Below are positions 47,707 through 59,801 of a DNA stretch of 64,000 nt, piece after piece. The DNA is from Tamarix chinensis (lineage: Eukaryota > Streptophyta > Magnoliopsida > Caryophyllales > Tamaricaceae), in NCBI GenBank assembly GCA_030549775.1, contig CM060181.1, positions 434,001-498,000 on the forward strand, written 5' to 3'. The position numbers were made by a program, and so were the translations under genes. Position 1 is the first letter of the stretch, and each line of letters starts with the position of its first letter. Under the pieces are notes generated by a model. That model saw nothing but the letters and a program-made list of their open reading frames with translations. It searched no databases and was not told where the DNA came from.

Positions 47707-49440
47707 TCATCTATTAAATCCTCAATACTTATTAAGGAAATCTCATATAGTGTCATATTCATCAAAACTTCTAATGGAAAATGGTCTGATCTCAATGTAA
47801 AGTTTGGTCAATCAAATGGGATGTCTTGCCTCCAATTGAATAGGGGAATTTCCATTTTTATTCAAGGAGCATATACCATTGCCAATTACTACACTCGCAT
47901 TAAAAAGTTATGGGATGAGCTTCAAGTAGTGCTTCCTTTTCCAGTAACAACAAAGGATAAACAAAAATACTTTGAGGAACTCTTATAATTCCTCGTAGGG
48001 CTCAACAAGGGGCTACTCAAATGTCCATTGATCAATCATAATGAACATGCCCCTTCCTAGCATCAGGGAAGCCTTTTCTACACTTTTGCATAAAGACAAA
48101 CGAAAGGAAGTTAGTTCTTAGCCAATCTTACTTTAAGGAGAGTCTTCATTCTCTATTCAAGGTCATTCTCAAAGGCCCTTCAATCTCGAAGGCAATAAAT
48201 CAACTCTTGTGCCCACCTACGGTAATAAAACATGGCATCTTAAGGAAAAGTGTTGCTTTCTTGTGGGATTTCCTACTGACTTCAAATTTACAAAGAGTAA
48301 AAGATTCTTATTTGTTGTTCAAGAGGATGATCAAGACAAACCATAAGCTAAATTTAAATCACAAGTTAGAATTCAACTAAGCAATGATCATTGTATGAAG
48401 TTACTATCACTTTTGAATCAACAAAACACATCATCTCCCTCTTCATCCTCCAAGCCAATAGGTAATCCTCTAACTATAACCTCTTCGTCATAAGGTTCTT
48501 TCACTGGTGTCTTTTAGATATTAGGTTCAGGGCCTTATAATCATGTGTGTGCCCACAACACTTTATTTTCTTCCCTTTTTCCCGGTCACTAAGCCTTATA
48601 CTATAACCTTACCAAATGGTCATTCCATCTATGTAACTTGCACATGTTCTATTTAATTCCATGATATCACTCTCACAAATGTGCTATATGTTCTTGCCTT
48701 CAAACACAATCTAATCTCTATCAGCAAACTACTGCATCAATCATCAAATGTCATCACATTCAGTAATAACATGTGTTTATTGCGGGGCTTTTACTGAAGA
48801 TGCCTTTGGTTCTTGGTAAACTTCACATTGGCATGTACCTATTCCATCCTAACCTGCACAACAAGCAACAATCTACCATTCCACTCCTTCATTCAGTTTA
48901 TAACTCGTGTGTACAAACTACAGATACTTGTAATCATTGGCATGTCAAAATAAGCCATGTACCTTCTAAAAAATTATAGATTTTCCGAGTACAATCTCAT
49001 AAAGGTATTAAAAATTCCATTGTTCCATGTACCGTATACAATCAAGCAAAACAACGTTGTTTATCTTTCTCACAAAGTTCAATACATACGTTCTTCTTTT
49101 AATCTAATCCATGTAGATATATATGTATCTAACTACAATGGTCACAGATACTTTCTTACTATAGTGCATGACTTCACTAGACACGCTTGGACTCATTTAC
49201 TCTGTAAAAAAGGCAATGCATTTACTATACTCAAAGCTTTCATCCCCAAGATTCAAACACAATTTTATAAAACAATAAAAAAAAATATTAGGAGTGGCCA
49301 TGCCTTAGAATTGGGGCCTAGTAGGAAAGCCACTTCATTTCACCTCACTTGGCACTATACATCATACTTCATGTCTATATACTTCACGGCAAAATGGAGT
49401 AGTTAAAAGGAAGCATCAACATCTCTAAAAGGTGGCACAT
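47707..49440 (+). pseudogene. Truncated Ty1/copia polyprotein (gag to integrase core)
   Basis: Gag: DLNVKFGQSNGMSCLQLNRG and YYTRIKKLWDELQVVLP (47788-47940), the UBN2-type copia gag. A zinc knuckle remnant, CPTYGNKTWHLKEKC, with one Cys changed to Tyr, lies near 48213. Protease: GSGPYNHVC near 48530 in place of DSGATxHxC, so the catalytic Asp is lost. GAG-pre-integrase sequence is at about 48770-49060. The integrase core starts with FNLIHVDIYVSNYNGHRYFL (49102) and runs to about 49430, where similarity ends. RT, RNase H and both LTRs are absent. The left edge lies exactly at the break in the Tekay 5' LTR. Confidence 0.75.
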
Positions 49441-50325
49441 CCCCTTTTACCTTCCTCCCCGCCTCTGATTCACACACACAAAGCAAACTATAAGATTGTG
49501 AGTGAGAACATAAAAAGGCCTACTGGAGTTCATGCATGCTTATTGCCTACATAATATTTATATATGCATATGCGTCTCTCAGAACTTATCGTTTTGATTA
49601 CGAATCTCTAGAGAACAGTTACAGCCAACCTCTGTAAAATTACGTACTGGCATGTCTGGCTGAGAAGTGAGAAATGCGTACATGAATTTAGCCACGTGGG
49701 AAGATTATGGCGGCAGGAAATGCTCGCGGTCTTAGAATCTTGAAAACTTGGAAACCATTATATCATATGTATGGTATGCAGTAGTCAATAGATTCTGATC
49801 TACATACCATATACCAAGCATTGAAATTGTGGGTTGGTGTCAATAATAACATTCTTGCGCAGCAGTACTATAGAACAGTTGCAGTAGTATATCAAAGCAT
49901 AATAGTTACAGAGAGAAGTTATATATATATGAGTCCTAAGATATTCAGCCCCTGTACCGATTTGAGTTCTTCACATTCAGAAACCAACATTCCCAGATAA
50001 AAAGGCCTGATTAGATATTGGTACGTTCGTTAACAACTTAATTTGGTCACAAATACGACATAATTCATCCCATCATTTCCACTCTTTGCTTCGTCTGCGT
50101 CTCTTGTAGCTGATTGAATTTCAGTTTCATCAATAATTCCATCGCTCATTCTCAGACTCCGCGTCTGCTTCACTTTCATCGGGGATAAGACATGATAATC
50201 CCATATAATGTACAACTTCTGCAGGAGGTAACGGTTTATAAAATACAAGCCACCCAAAGACGACAATCCTTTTTTCTTTACTCCCCCCCCCCCTTTTTCG
50301 CTTTTCAATGTGGCCAAAGGTACAA

Positions 50326-50356
<31 letters not shown>

Positions 50357-50814
50357 TAAGAGAAACAAAAACAGACCAGAACAGCAGAGGCAAAAGTATT
50401 GATTATTGATGGAGACAGTTCATTTAAGAAGTGATATCAACGTTGTTAGTACATACAAATAGGGTATAATCATCTTACATACAAAAATCCACATCTCACA
50501 TGTACATGATGACTGACAGCACAAGTTTAGGGATAAAAAGGAGGCTAAAGAAAAAACCGGCATCAAACTCACTCCTATGGGTAGATATTGTACGAGAATG
50601 TACCCTGTTATCAGAGGGGCATCATAAACAAAATTGATAACAGAGCAACATAAATCATGTATGAACAAAGTCTAAAAAAACAGTTCACTGGCAGACGACG
50701 GACGGGGGTGAATTCTTATAAGCCCGACTCACCATAAACCCATACTCACTCCTATGAGTCGGATTAACAGAATTTTTTCAAAGGCTCTCAAAGATGGCGT
50801 AGTAATGATTTTTA
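49441..50814 (-). other. 3' flank and probable 3' UTR of the kinase gene
   Basis: No coding sequence. There is a (GA)n run at 50326-50352 beside a C-run at 50283-50293. Frames open over it are microsatellite artefacts. The UTR end cannot be fixed. Confidence 0.4.
50326..50352. repeat. (GA)n microsatellite
   Basis: About 13 GA units. Confidence 0.95.
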
Positions 50815-53800
50815 TTAATTACTACCTGTCTCATCTGGCCTGTAATCTGTCCGGCTATCTTCCCTACTTTGCTCATAACCATCGTTCAATCTGTTTCCAA
50901 GGGATGAGCTCCTTCGATGGCCATGTGCATCATTCCTTTTGTTCTCAGATGAAGACTGATTTCTTCTGTGCCCAGGGGCACCACGAATCCCAGGTTCATA
51001 TTTTTGATCAGCAAGGTAGTTCAAAGCAGTAACAACATCAGCTATGACGGGTCGCAAATTAGGCTTCTCTTGGACACACATGGCTGCAATTGCAAGCACT
51101 TGGTACAACCCTCTAGTTGGATACTCACCTTTCAGAGCAGGATCAGCCATCACTGAGAATTTATTGCGATCTCTGAATAGGGGTCGTGCCTGGATGCAGA
51201 ATGAATACATTAGCCAATCACAAGATATCAATGTCCCGTATGCATGCATCAATACAATTGAGCAACATAATATTAAGAAATAATAATCTGAAGATGGAAG
51301 AAAACCATATCTATCTAAGAAAGTTATCTCCTGCCCTCTATCTAACATAATTTGAATATTGGAAATAAGCAGAATAGTGTAGGATTAATTTCATCACAAT
51401 TTACACACCAATGGGAAAACATAAAAAGGGAATCCAAGGCTAGGTTGGATGAATAAACATATTGTTTTAACAAGATACAAAATTTACTAGTTTTCAATTG
51501 ATTCTTGAAGTGATTAATTCCTTATATTACAGGGATATTCCAAATATCATCACCTTCCACATTTTAATGGGCCCTCTTCAATACAGATCAAAGATGGAAG
51601 AGAGAAGAAAGTAAAGTATAGATGAAAAGGGCGAAAACAAAAGTTGACACATGCAAATACAAACGAGACAGCCTCCATATCAAAAAATAATGAGACAAAG
51701 ATGAAATGAAATAACTTCAAAATAAATATTCATAAATTAGAGAACCCTCGTTTAAATAATACCATATAAGTAGGCTCAATTCAACCAAAAGAAAAGAGGG
51801 GAAAAATGATGAAGTAGCAGTTGATATGCAACTGAAATTCCAAAGACACAGGAGCCAAATGTTTTGAAACCTGCTTAGCCACCAGGCACAAAATGGAAGT
51901 CTATCATGCACAGATGGCATCATACGTAGGATTTCAGACTACAGATGTAATTATGCTCATGACTGCTATAACTGAAATCTAAGTATTGCTACAAGTCTCA
52001 AAGGCATAGTATTTCTAATGCTACAAAGAGACGTGCCAGTTCTTGTATAGAGGGATTGAATAATGATCCACATACTAATTCAATTAAAGATATCTACAAA
52101 GTTCAAAGTGACAAAAAGAAAGAGAAAACACAGCCATCTTACCCATGCAACGAGGTTTTGCTCCCAAGCATCTTTCCTGGGGTCAATTGCCTTTCTACCT
52201 GAGATGAGCTCCAACAGTACAACCCCAAAGCTGTAAATATCTGATTTAAATGTTAGCTGCCCTGTCATCGCATAGTCTGGTGCACAATACCCATATGTGC
52301 CCATCACCCTAGTAGAGACGTGGGTCTTATCGCCAAGGGGGCCTACCTTGGCTAGTCCAAAATCTGACAATTTAGGATGGTAGCCCTCACCAAGCAATAT
52401 GTTTGAGCACTTAAGATCACGGTATATAATAGGAGGCTTCATCTTATCATGCAAATATTCCAAGCCCCTAGCAGCCCCAGCAGCTATTTTCATCCTCGTA
52501 ACCCAATCCAGTGCTTTTTGATTAGGTCGAAGGTCTGCCCAATAACATAAGCAAACATTCAGAAATGATCAATTGTATGCATGGAAGACAACATCAAACA
52601 TAAGCTATCACATGCACAAGAATTGTAGGGAGGAAAGAAATGGGTTTGAACATGACGTACCATGTAGGTGGGCTTCTAGGGAACCTAATGGCATATATTC
52701 ATACACCAACAGCTTCTGTTCTCCCTCGCAACAATATCCAATCAGTTTTACAAGATTCGGATGGTCAGCCATACCTAATGTCAGCACCTCAACAATGAAC
52801 TCCCTCATACCCTGAGTTCCACTACGATCAAGTCGTTTTATAGCAACCACCTGGAATACAACACAAGCAAAAAGCTCATCTTTACAAACCCCACCCTTGT
52901 CACCATGACATGAACAAGCAATGCATACAAACATCATCATGAAAAGCATCTTATCCAACAAACCTTTGTCATCATGAAGATGAATAGGAAACAGATAAAA
53001 GAGACTGAAATTTAACAGGCACACAGTAAATAAACATCTTAACTAACCTGTCCTGTTTGCATCATTCGTCCCTTGTAAACCTTGCCAAACCCTCCCTCGC
53101 CAAGTAAACTATCTGACCTAAAATGATCAGTGGCATCAACCAATTCCTGATACGTAAAGGATTGTGCCTTGGACTGGTTGGGGCCGCCCTCTACAGAAAC
53201 ACCAACATCCCTCACATCCAGCTCTCTAGCATCAGCCAGTGGATTACAATCCTGAGGCACCTCCTCCTTTATCTCAAGTCGCTGATTCGCATTTGAAGTA
53301 ACTAACAAAAATATAATAATAATAATAATAATAATAACTATACAACATACAAGGATAACTACTGCTTCATACGATCCCCACCCATAAAGGATCAACAATT
53401 ATCAACCTCAAAGACTGCAAATGGATATAATTATGAATTATGATCAAACGGTGATATAATTAATGAAGCAAACCAAATAAATGTTGCCGACAGTCAAAAA
53501 ATCTCCAGCACTGTATTAGTGAGACTTATTAATACAGAGGCAATTTATTAAGCGAACTGATAACATATGAATTGAAAATGAAACAGAAACAACCATTCTA
53601 GATGCAAAATTGATATTCCTAATTAAGAATGACACTGAAGAGCCCAAGTCGGGATTTCAGAAATCCGAACCCATGACATGAATCAGCTAGATTAATAAAA
53701 TAAAGCGATAATCTCAGCCTTCCGTACATTCAAACAATCGCCAATAGAACCCACATGTGCAAACCAACTAGAACCGCGTATAAGCAAGAAGATAACAACA

Positions 53801-54008
53801 ACAACAACAACAACAAAGCATAAAGGAAAAATGGGTAAATGGGAAAAAAAGGACCATTAATGCAAAAAATTTATAGAGAAAATTTATTATTTTTCCTACC
53901 GGCGTTGGCGGATCGTTTCCTGTCCTCTGATGATACTCTGACGACGTTGTTTGAATTCACCGATCTCTTACTTTTGCTTGAATGGCCAGAGCACCCACAG
54001 CAACCCAT
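50815..54008 (-). CDS. Receptor-like cytoplasmic kinase, RLCK-VII/PBL family, five exons
   Basis: Five exons on the minus strand: 54008-53900, 53301-53048, 52850-52661, 52534-52143, 51189-50815. All four introns are GT-AG, phases agree, and the sum is 1320 bp (439 residues plus TAA). Exon 1 starts [15 protein letters not shown]: Gly2 fits N-myristoylation and Cys3/4/6 fit palmitoylation, as in plasma-membrane PBL kinases. Kinase motifs: [11 protein letters not shown] loop, VAIK lysine, [10 protein letters not shown] catalytic loop (an RD kinase), DFGLAK, activation segment [19 protein letters not shown], and [16 protein letters not shown]. The tail after about residue 365 is basic and Ser-rich. 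Such kinases relay signals from receptor kinases in immunity and development. Which PBL it is cannot be settled here. No defects are seen; it is the one complete gene in the window. Confidence 0.93.
53313..53336. repeat. (AAT)n in intron 1
   Basis: About 8 units just upstream of the exon-2 acceptor; translated it gives a run of Ile that mimics a membrane segment. Confidence 0.9.
53793..53816. repeat. (AAC)n in intron 1
   Basis: Eight units near the 5' end of intron 1. Confidence 0.9.
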
Positions 54009-54600
54009 CTTCTTCCCCCTCTCCCCTTATTTAACCTTCTTTGTCCACCTCTTTCTTCCTCTACTACCCCGCTGTCCCAAATTATGTCCTACTTTTCGCC
54101 GCAGAGAGAAAGCTTAAAACAGAGACGAAAATACTTAAACATGACAAGAAAAGGAAAAGGAGGAGCAGGAGGAGAAGATGGAGAGCTGCAAGTCTGCAAC
54201 TACAACTCGCAACAGTCAAGTTTTGGAACACGGCACGCCCCCAATTTTTTTGCCTTTCTGTTTTACAAAAAAAAAAAAATCTTTCTATTCGTTCAACGGG
54301 AAGGAGAGAGAAGGAAAAGAGAGAGAATGTGATGGTCGTGGCCTGCCTGTGGGCTCTGCCGCTCTGGGGTTCGCCTTCCTGTCCTGCCGCGACAAATAAC
54401 TCTTATTTTATCATATGTTTTTTTTTCCCCTCTTCCTTCCTGTTGCCGTGCTGCGACGTTTGACCCAACAAGTACAAGTGAATTACACTGTATGTTTGCT
54501 CAAACCATTGCTTCCATGCCGCGTAAGAGAAATAAGGGCTATTTCGTAAACTAATCGGTTTAATTGCTAGTCTTATTTGTCCTTGTCTTCTCCTATCCAA
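54009..54600 (-). promoter_or_regulatory. 5' leader and proximal promoter region of the kinase gene
   Basis: The minus strand upstream of the ATG is CT-rich at 54330-54297, a pyrimidine patch typical of plant core promoters and leaders. AT-rich DNA with candidate TATA-like runs follows around 54405-54420. The transcription start was not determined. Overlapping open frames here show no domain. Confidence 0.35.
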
Positions 54601-54741
54601 ATGACGCAGACATGGCGTTACTTAATATTATTTGGTATCCTATACATATACAATAATATATTGAATTTAAAAGTTAAAAATAATATTTAATTTGATAAAT
54701 TATATAAATATATATTTTTTAAATAATTACTTATTTTTTGT

Positions 54742-54773
<32 letters not shown>
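54742..54773. repeat. (TA)n microsatellite
   Basis: About 14 TA units. Confidence 0.9.
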
Positions 54774-54779
<6 letters not shown>

Positions 54780-55329
54780 GTACATATATAATTTGAAAAA
54801 TTAGAGTTTATGGAAAAAAAATTTAAGACAATTTGTAAATATTGTTGTTTGTATTTGTAGATTGCATTTTCTACTTATATTTTGATTATTATAAGTAAAT
54901 TTTATGCTTTTTAATTGTTATGTTTATTAAACATTTAGATACTAATTAAAGTTTTAAATTGCTAATTGAATATAATATAATTTAAAACTTAAATAAAATT
55001 AGATCAGTTTATTATCTTTCGATAAAAAAAATATATAATATTTATCATTTACTAATTATTTAAAAGTTTTAGACATCTAACAAATTAATTATTATTTGAT
55101 CTGAAATCTTAGATATCTAAAATATTGGATATGCAAAGCTTTTTTTTCTAATGTCTTTTTTTTCAAATATGTGATATGTGATATGTGAACAACTCTAGCA
55201 ATGGACATTGTTGCTCCATTTATATATATTTGGCCTCCAACATTAGTTAATTTTTTTCTTAAACTATTGCAATATATGAATATTTTTATTAGAGTAATTT
55301 TTTTATTAAAATGAATGTTTTTTATATTT

Positions 55330-56010
55330 TGTAACAATCAATATTGAAAATATGAAGAGTCACGGTACTCATCATAGCTACTTTGTTAATCATATAAGAT
55401 TTAAACGAAATCAACATTTTGAACTTGAATTTTAAGTTTGAGTAAGATATAGTAATTAATTAAGATTATGTATAGATAAAAAAATCATAAATTGTGTGTG
55501 TGCGCGTGCGTGTGTGAAAATTTACATTAATTATAAATGGCAGTTAATTATGATAATGTTTATTGATGATAACATTTGATTAGAAATGTGGAAGAAATAG
55601 ATGTAATTATGATTTATTTAATAATTAAGAAAATGATAAATTATGAATTTGAAATAAATACTTTAAAAATGATGCATTAAAACAGCTATTTTCTATAATT
55701 AATACATAGTTAAATTAGGGCACAATTTCATCATGTAGGTTTTTATTAGTATAACCTTTTTTATTAAAATTAATATATCTAATTTTTGTTATAATATAGA
55801 TAAATATTAAGAATGACAGAAATTCATAAATTATTTATTATATCTATTTTATTAATCATATAAGATTCATTAAAGAAATTAACATTTTAAATCAAAATTT
55901 TAAGTTTGAGTCAAATATAATAATTAATTAGATCATATGTGGAAAATAACATTGTATCCGATCATGATAATATTTAAAGAGAATAACATAAAATTAAGAA
56001 TGTGGTGTGT
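55330..56010. repeat. Diverged segmental duplication with GT runs
   Basis: TAATCATATAAGATTTAAAC, AATTTTAAGTTTGAGTAAG and AGTAATTAATTA (55390-55460) recur as TAATCATATAAGATTCATTA, AATTTTAAGTTTGAGTCAAA and ATAATTAATTAGA (55850-55930). GT/TG runs occur at 55492-55517 and 56001-56020. Confidence 0.5.
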
Positions 56011-56350
56011 GTGTGTGTGTATTATTTAAGGAAAAAATAAGTTATGAAAATTGAGATTAATACTTTTAAGAAAAGAGATAAATTACTATTTTCTATTATT
56101 ATTATATAATTAATAAGTACTATGCTCATTAAAAAAATGGAAGAAATTTAAATTTAGAACATTTCTCATAACTTGAGTTCATATATTATACATGTTTTAC
56201 TAAGAATCTTATTCAATTAATCTTCTTACTAGTACCCAAACAATAATGGAGCCAAGAAGGAGGAGGAGGAGGAGATGTTGTTTAACATAAGAGATGGATG
56301 AGGAGAAATGGTTGATAGTTCATGGGGGAGGAGGAGAAGGGAAAGATGAG

Positions 56351-56559
56351 TTTTGCAAGGGAGGGATTTAACAAGTTTTTTTTTCTTTTTCTGTGACACA
56401 TTTTCTCTAATTTGACACCATATATAACTTAGTTTCTAGCTTGCTCTTATTATGTTTTGCAAGGGAGGGATTTAACAAGTTTTTTTTTTCTTTTTCTGTG
56501 ACACATTTTCTCTAATTTGACACCATATATAACTTAGTTTCTAGCTTGCTCTTATTGTG
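56351..56559. repeat. 104-bp tandem duplication
   Basis: The unit starting TTTTGCAAGGGAGGGATTTA occurs at 56351 and 56455. The copies differ by about one extra T in a T-run and one A/G change, so the duplication is recent. Confidence 0.92.
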
Positions 56560-56829
56560 TTCCTCTCATCTTTTCTCCATTTTATATCTTTTCTCATAAG
56601 TCTCTCTTCTTTCATTCATTTTTCTCAACAATATTTTTCAATGAAAAACCTATTTTAATTAAATCTAACTAAATTAATATCTAAAAATAAGTAAATCTAA
56701 CTAAATAATATCTAAAAATGTTGACATCCTAGATCAATCAATGCCATTATTATTGTTTTAATGATAATAAACGTGTTTAAAGATCTAACAATATTTAGTT
56801 AAGGGTGCACGTATTACAACGCTCATAAA

Positions 56830-56834
56830 GATGA
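56830..56834. repeat. TSD GATGA, left copy
   Basis: Repeated at 62076-62080. Confidence 0.85.
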
Positions 56835-57698
56835 TGATGCAGGAGCATCCAATGAATATAATGATTGTCATGTTCATACTAATCCTCAAGGTAAGGAAAT
56901 GATTTAGGTTTTTTAATGTTGGAGCCTATCATGTTAAATATTCTTGATAATTCTTATATGCTTGACATTAAAAATCATTCAAGTTATTCTTGTAGGTATA
57001 TTACATATTTGCAAGAAGATGATGTTCATACATTGATGTGTACAATTATTCCAAAGCATGCAAGGATATGACATACATGGGATGATACATTACAACAAGA
57101 GATAAAGTGATGATATTCATTATTTGTATAAACTTGTTGTAAACCCTAACCCTAAGTATATTTTATGTAAGTTAGGGTATTGCTATAATTTCATGTATAT
57201 ATCTTAGTTAATTGTATAACTTTGTAATGTTAATACTTATTATCATTTAAATAATGATGTTATGCTTTGGATTAAGGTTAATATAGGCTTAATTCAACCA
57301 TGATTAATGGGTTGGATTAAGTAAGGATACTCGGCTGGTTTAAGCTAGTTCACCACCGAGCTTCCTTCTCATATATATAAGCCTTTGTGTGCATGATTGT
57401 ATGCATAATATTGAATGAGAATTTTGATCAAACTTTGAGCAAGTTCGCCAAAGTCTAATCCTCCTTTTTGGGTCTACATTGAGCAAGGAAATCCAGGATT
57501 AATCCTTCCTCAAAACCTATCTTCAAATCAACTTATTTGAAGGTCTTCAAATCTGTCGAAACATCCTTCACTTGTATCTTCAAGGTATTCACCTATAATC
57601 CATCAATTCACTTTATTTCTTTTGCATTATATTGAGGGTGAAAGCTTCTAATACAAATTTTGATCCAAACTTCTGTTACTTTGATACAAACCACATCA
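56835..57698 (+). mobile_element. 5' LTR of the 5.2-kb element
   Basis: Starts TGATGCAGGAGCATCC, ends AAACCACATCA. It carries TATATATAAGCC at about 57372, a plausible TATA region, and its first 200 bp match the end of the pol frame in the 3' LTR. Confidence 0.87.
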
Positions 57699-57702
57699 TT
57701 TT

Positions 57703-57714
57703 TGGTATCAAAGC
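57703..57714 (+). other. Primer-binding site (initiator tRNA-Met type)
   Basis: TGGTATCAAAGC, four bases after the LTR end, differs by one base from TGGTATCAGAGC. Confidence 0.8.
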
Positions 57715-58546
57715 TTCATTTGTTCGAAGCTGATTCTGCACAACCTTAAATCGCGTGTGTTTTTTCACCAAGAACTCCATGGCTACTCCACCATTTCTTT
57801 GATTTCTTGATTCTTGATGAACTTCTTTAATTTTTCTTGAATTTCTTGCTCGAAGTTCTTTCAATCTTGCAACGATCTTGTTGCAGTTTCCCCCAACTTT
57901 CCACATAAAATGCTGACAGCATCTGAACCCCATCAGCGCCCAGTTTGGTTCATCTGTTTGCAACGCTCGTTTGTGCCTCTCCAACACTTGATTTCTATTT
58001 TATTATACTCTCCATTAGTTTGTGATAAATTGTATAACAACCCCTTTCCAGTTCTCTTCGTGCAAGCAAGTAGAAAGACATCAAAGTGTTCGACACCCTG
58101 GACAGCTCCTAATCACCCGAGATTGACCTAGAACTTGCAGGCCCTATTTTCGATTCATCTCTCATCAATTTATCTCAAGAAATTATTCCATCATCTACCT
58201 CTAGATCTCCACTACATTTTCTATGAAGACTTCAACACGAATCTCCCACAGGAAGACAAGATTTTGTTGAAAACATAGAAACATGTTCTATGATTTTATG
58301 TGAATCAATTTCACATCTATTATTGCTAACCTTTCATTATTTGTGTGTACCTGCGTGTAGTGCCTATTCTTGGGGCTAAAAGATCTCCTTTGTGCCTAGA
58401 TAAAGACTGTAGGTAGTGTTTGATATTTTTTTTAGAATTAGCAATTGGTTTGTGCTTTGTTTGGTTGTAGGCATAACAAATCCAGCACCTACACTTGTGG
58501 AAGATATATTGTGTGCAACAAGTAGGGTTGTGTGTCAACCTTCACC

Positions 58547-59699
58547 ATGGCTAGTGAAGAGGTGCGTGCCCTGGTAGATTCCATCAAAATCCTCAACACA
58601 TGCATGGATTCCCAACTACAGACTCAAAACACACTACAACATCAAATCCAAAGTGTGGAAGCTAAGTTGGCCGACCAAGAGAAGTGTAAACCACGACAAG
58701 TTCGAATGGAAACCACACTTGATAATGTGGAAGGGAGAATGAAGCCTATGTACCATGCCAAGAATGGACGTGGACCCTTCAATTTGTATCATCATGAAGA
58801 TTTAGAAGAAGAAGCAAATTCTTTTGGCTCAAGCAACCAAAGAAGAGCACCTACATTCCATGTAAGAAATGCACACCATGAAGATCAAGGTATTAAACTT
58901 AACCTTCCTGAATTTTATGGTGATTTGAATGTGGAATCATTTTTTGAATGGTTGCATGAGATTGAGGCTATTTTTGAATTTAGAGAATATGATGATGATA
59001 GAAAGTGCAAATTAGCTACTCTAAAGTTGAAAAAGTTTGCTCGAATTTGATATGATAACTTAAAACGAACTAGAGAAAGACAAGAGAAGTCTAAAATAAA
59101 ATCTTGGGAAAAAAATTAAAAAGCACTTAAGAAATAAATTTGTGCCTAGGGATTATGAACAAGATATGTATGTTAAAATGACTACTTTAAGGCAAGGCTT
59201 ATTTAGTGTAGAAGAATACACTAGAGAATTTGAGAGAATATCCCTTATTTGTGATGTTCATGAAATAAAAGAACAAAAATGTGCTAGATACTTAGGTGGA
59301 TTAAATAGTTTAATAAGAGACAAGTTTGATATGTACTCTTATGACTCTCTTGATGACTTGATAAAATTGGCTATGAAAATTGAAAGACAAACTAAAACCA
59401 CTAAAGCCTATGTTAAGTCTAATGCTTCTACTTCAACTAAACCCTATTCTAACACCTTTACCCCTAAATCAAAATTTTCGTATGATAAAAGGAATAAAAA
59501 AGATGATAAAGGTAAAAATAAGGTGGTTGAAATGCCTAATAAACAATGTTTCAAATGTAAGGGATATGGACATTTTGCTAGAGATTTCCCTAACCAAAGA
59601 GCCTTAACCTTAGAAATAGAAAACATGGAACCATGTAGTGATGATGATGAATTAGAAGTTGAATCTCCTAATAAAATATTAACTATGGAAGAAGAATAA
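58547..59699 (+). pseudogene. gag of the 5.2-kb element
   Basis: ATG at 58547 gives MASEEVRALVDSIK. The retrotransposon gag domain follows: LNLPEFYGDLNVESFFEWLH, then RQGLFSVEEYTREFERI and RYLGGLNSLIRDKFD. The zinc knuckle QCFKCKGYGHFARDF at about 59546 has Phe in place of the last Cys. A stop at 59048-59050 and a frameshift before 59142 break the frame. Gag would form the particle and package element RNA. Confidence 0.78.
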
Positions 59700-59801
59700 G
59701 GAGACCCCTACTTTGTAATTCAAAGAGTCTTGCAAATACAAGATAGTATTAAACCTACTTAAAGAGAAAAGATTCTTAAAACAAAGTGTAAAATAGGTGA
59801 T

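Larger units (their letters stand above)
54601..56829. other. AT-rich intergenic DNA with local duplications
   Basis: No gene. It contains a (TA)n run at 54742-54773, two diverged copies of an approximately 480-bp segment (about 55330-55540 and 55810-56010), and an almost exact 104-bp tandem duplication at 56351-56559. Confidence 0.45.

Noticed and set aside
53302..53398. Hydrophobic poly-Ile segment fused to the kinase, suggesting a membrane receptor
   Set aside because: It is intron 1 with an (AAT)n run; an acceptor AG lies at 53302-53303 and exon 1 (54008-53900) joins in phase.
54041..54463. 140-residue plus-strand frame
   Set aside because: It overlaps the kinase leader and promoter on the opposite strand and shows no domain or repeat-unit similarity.
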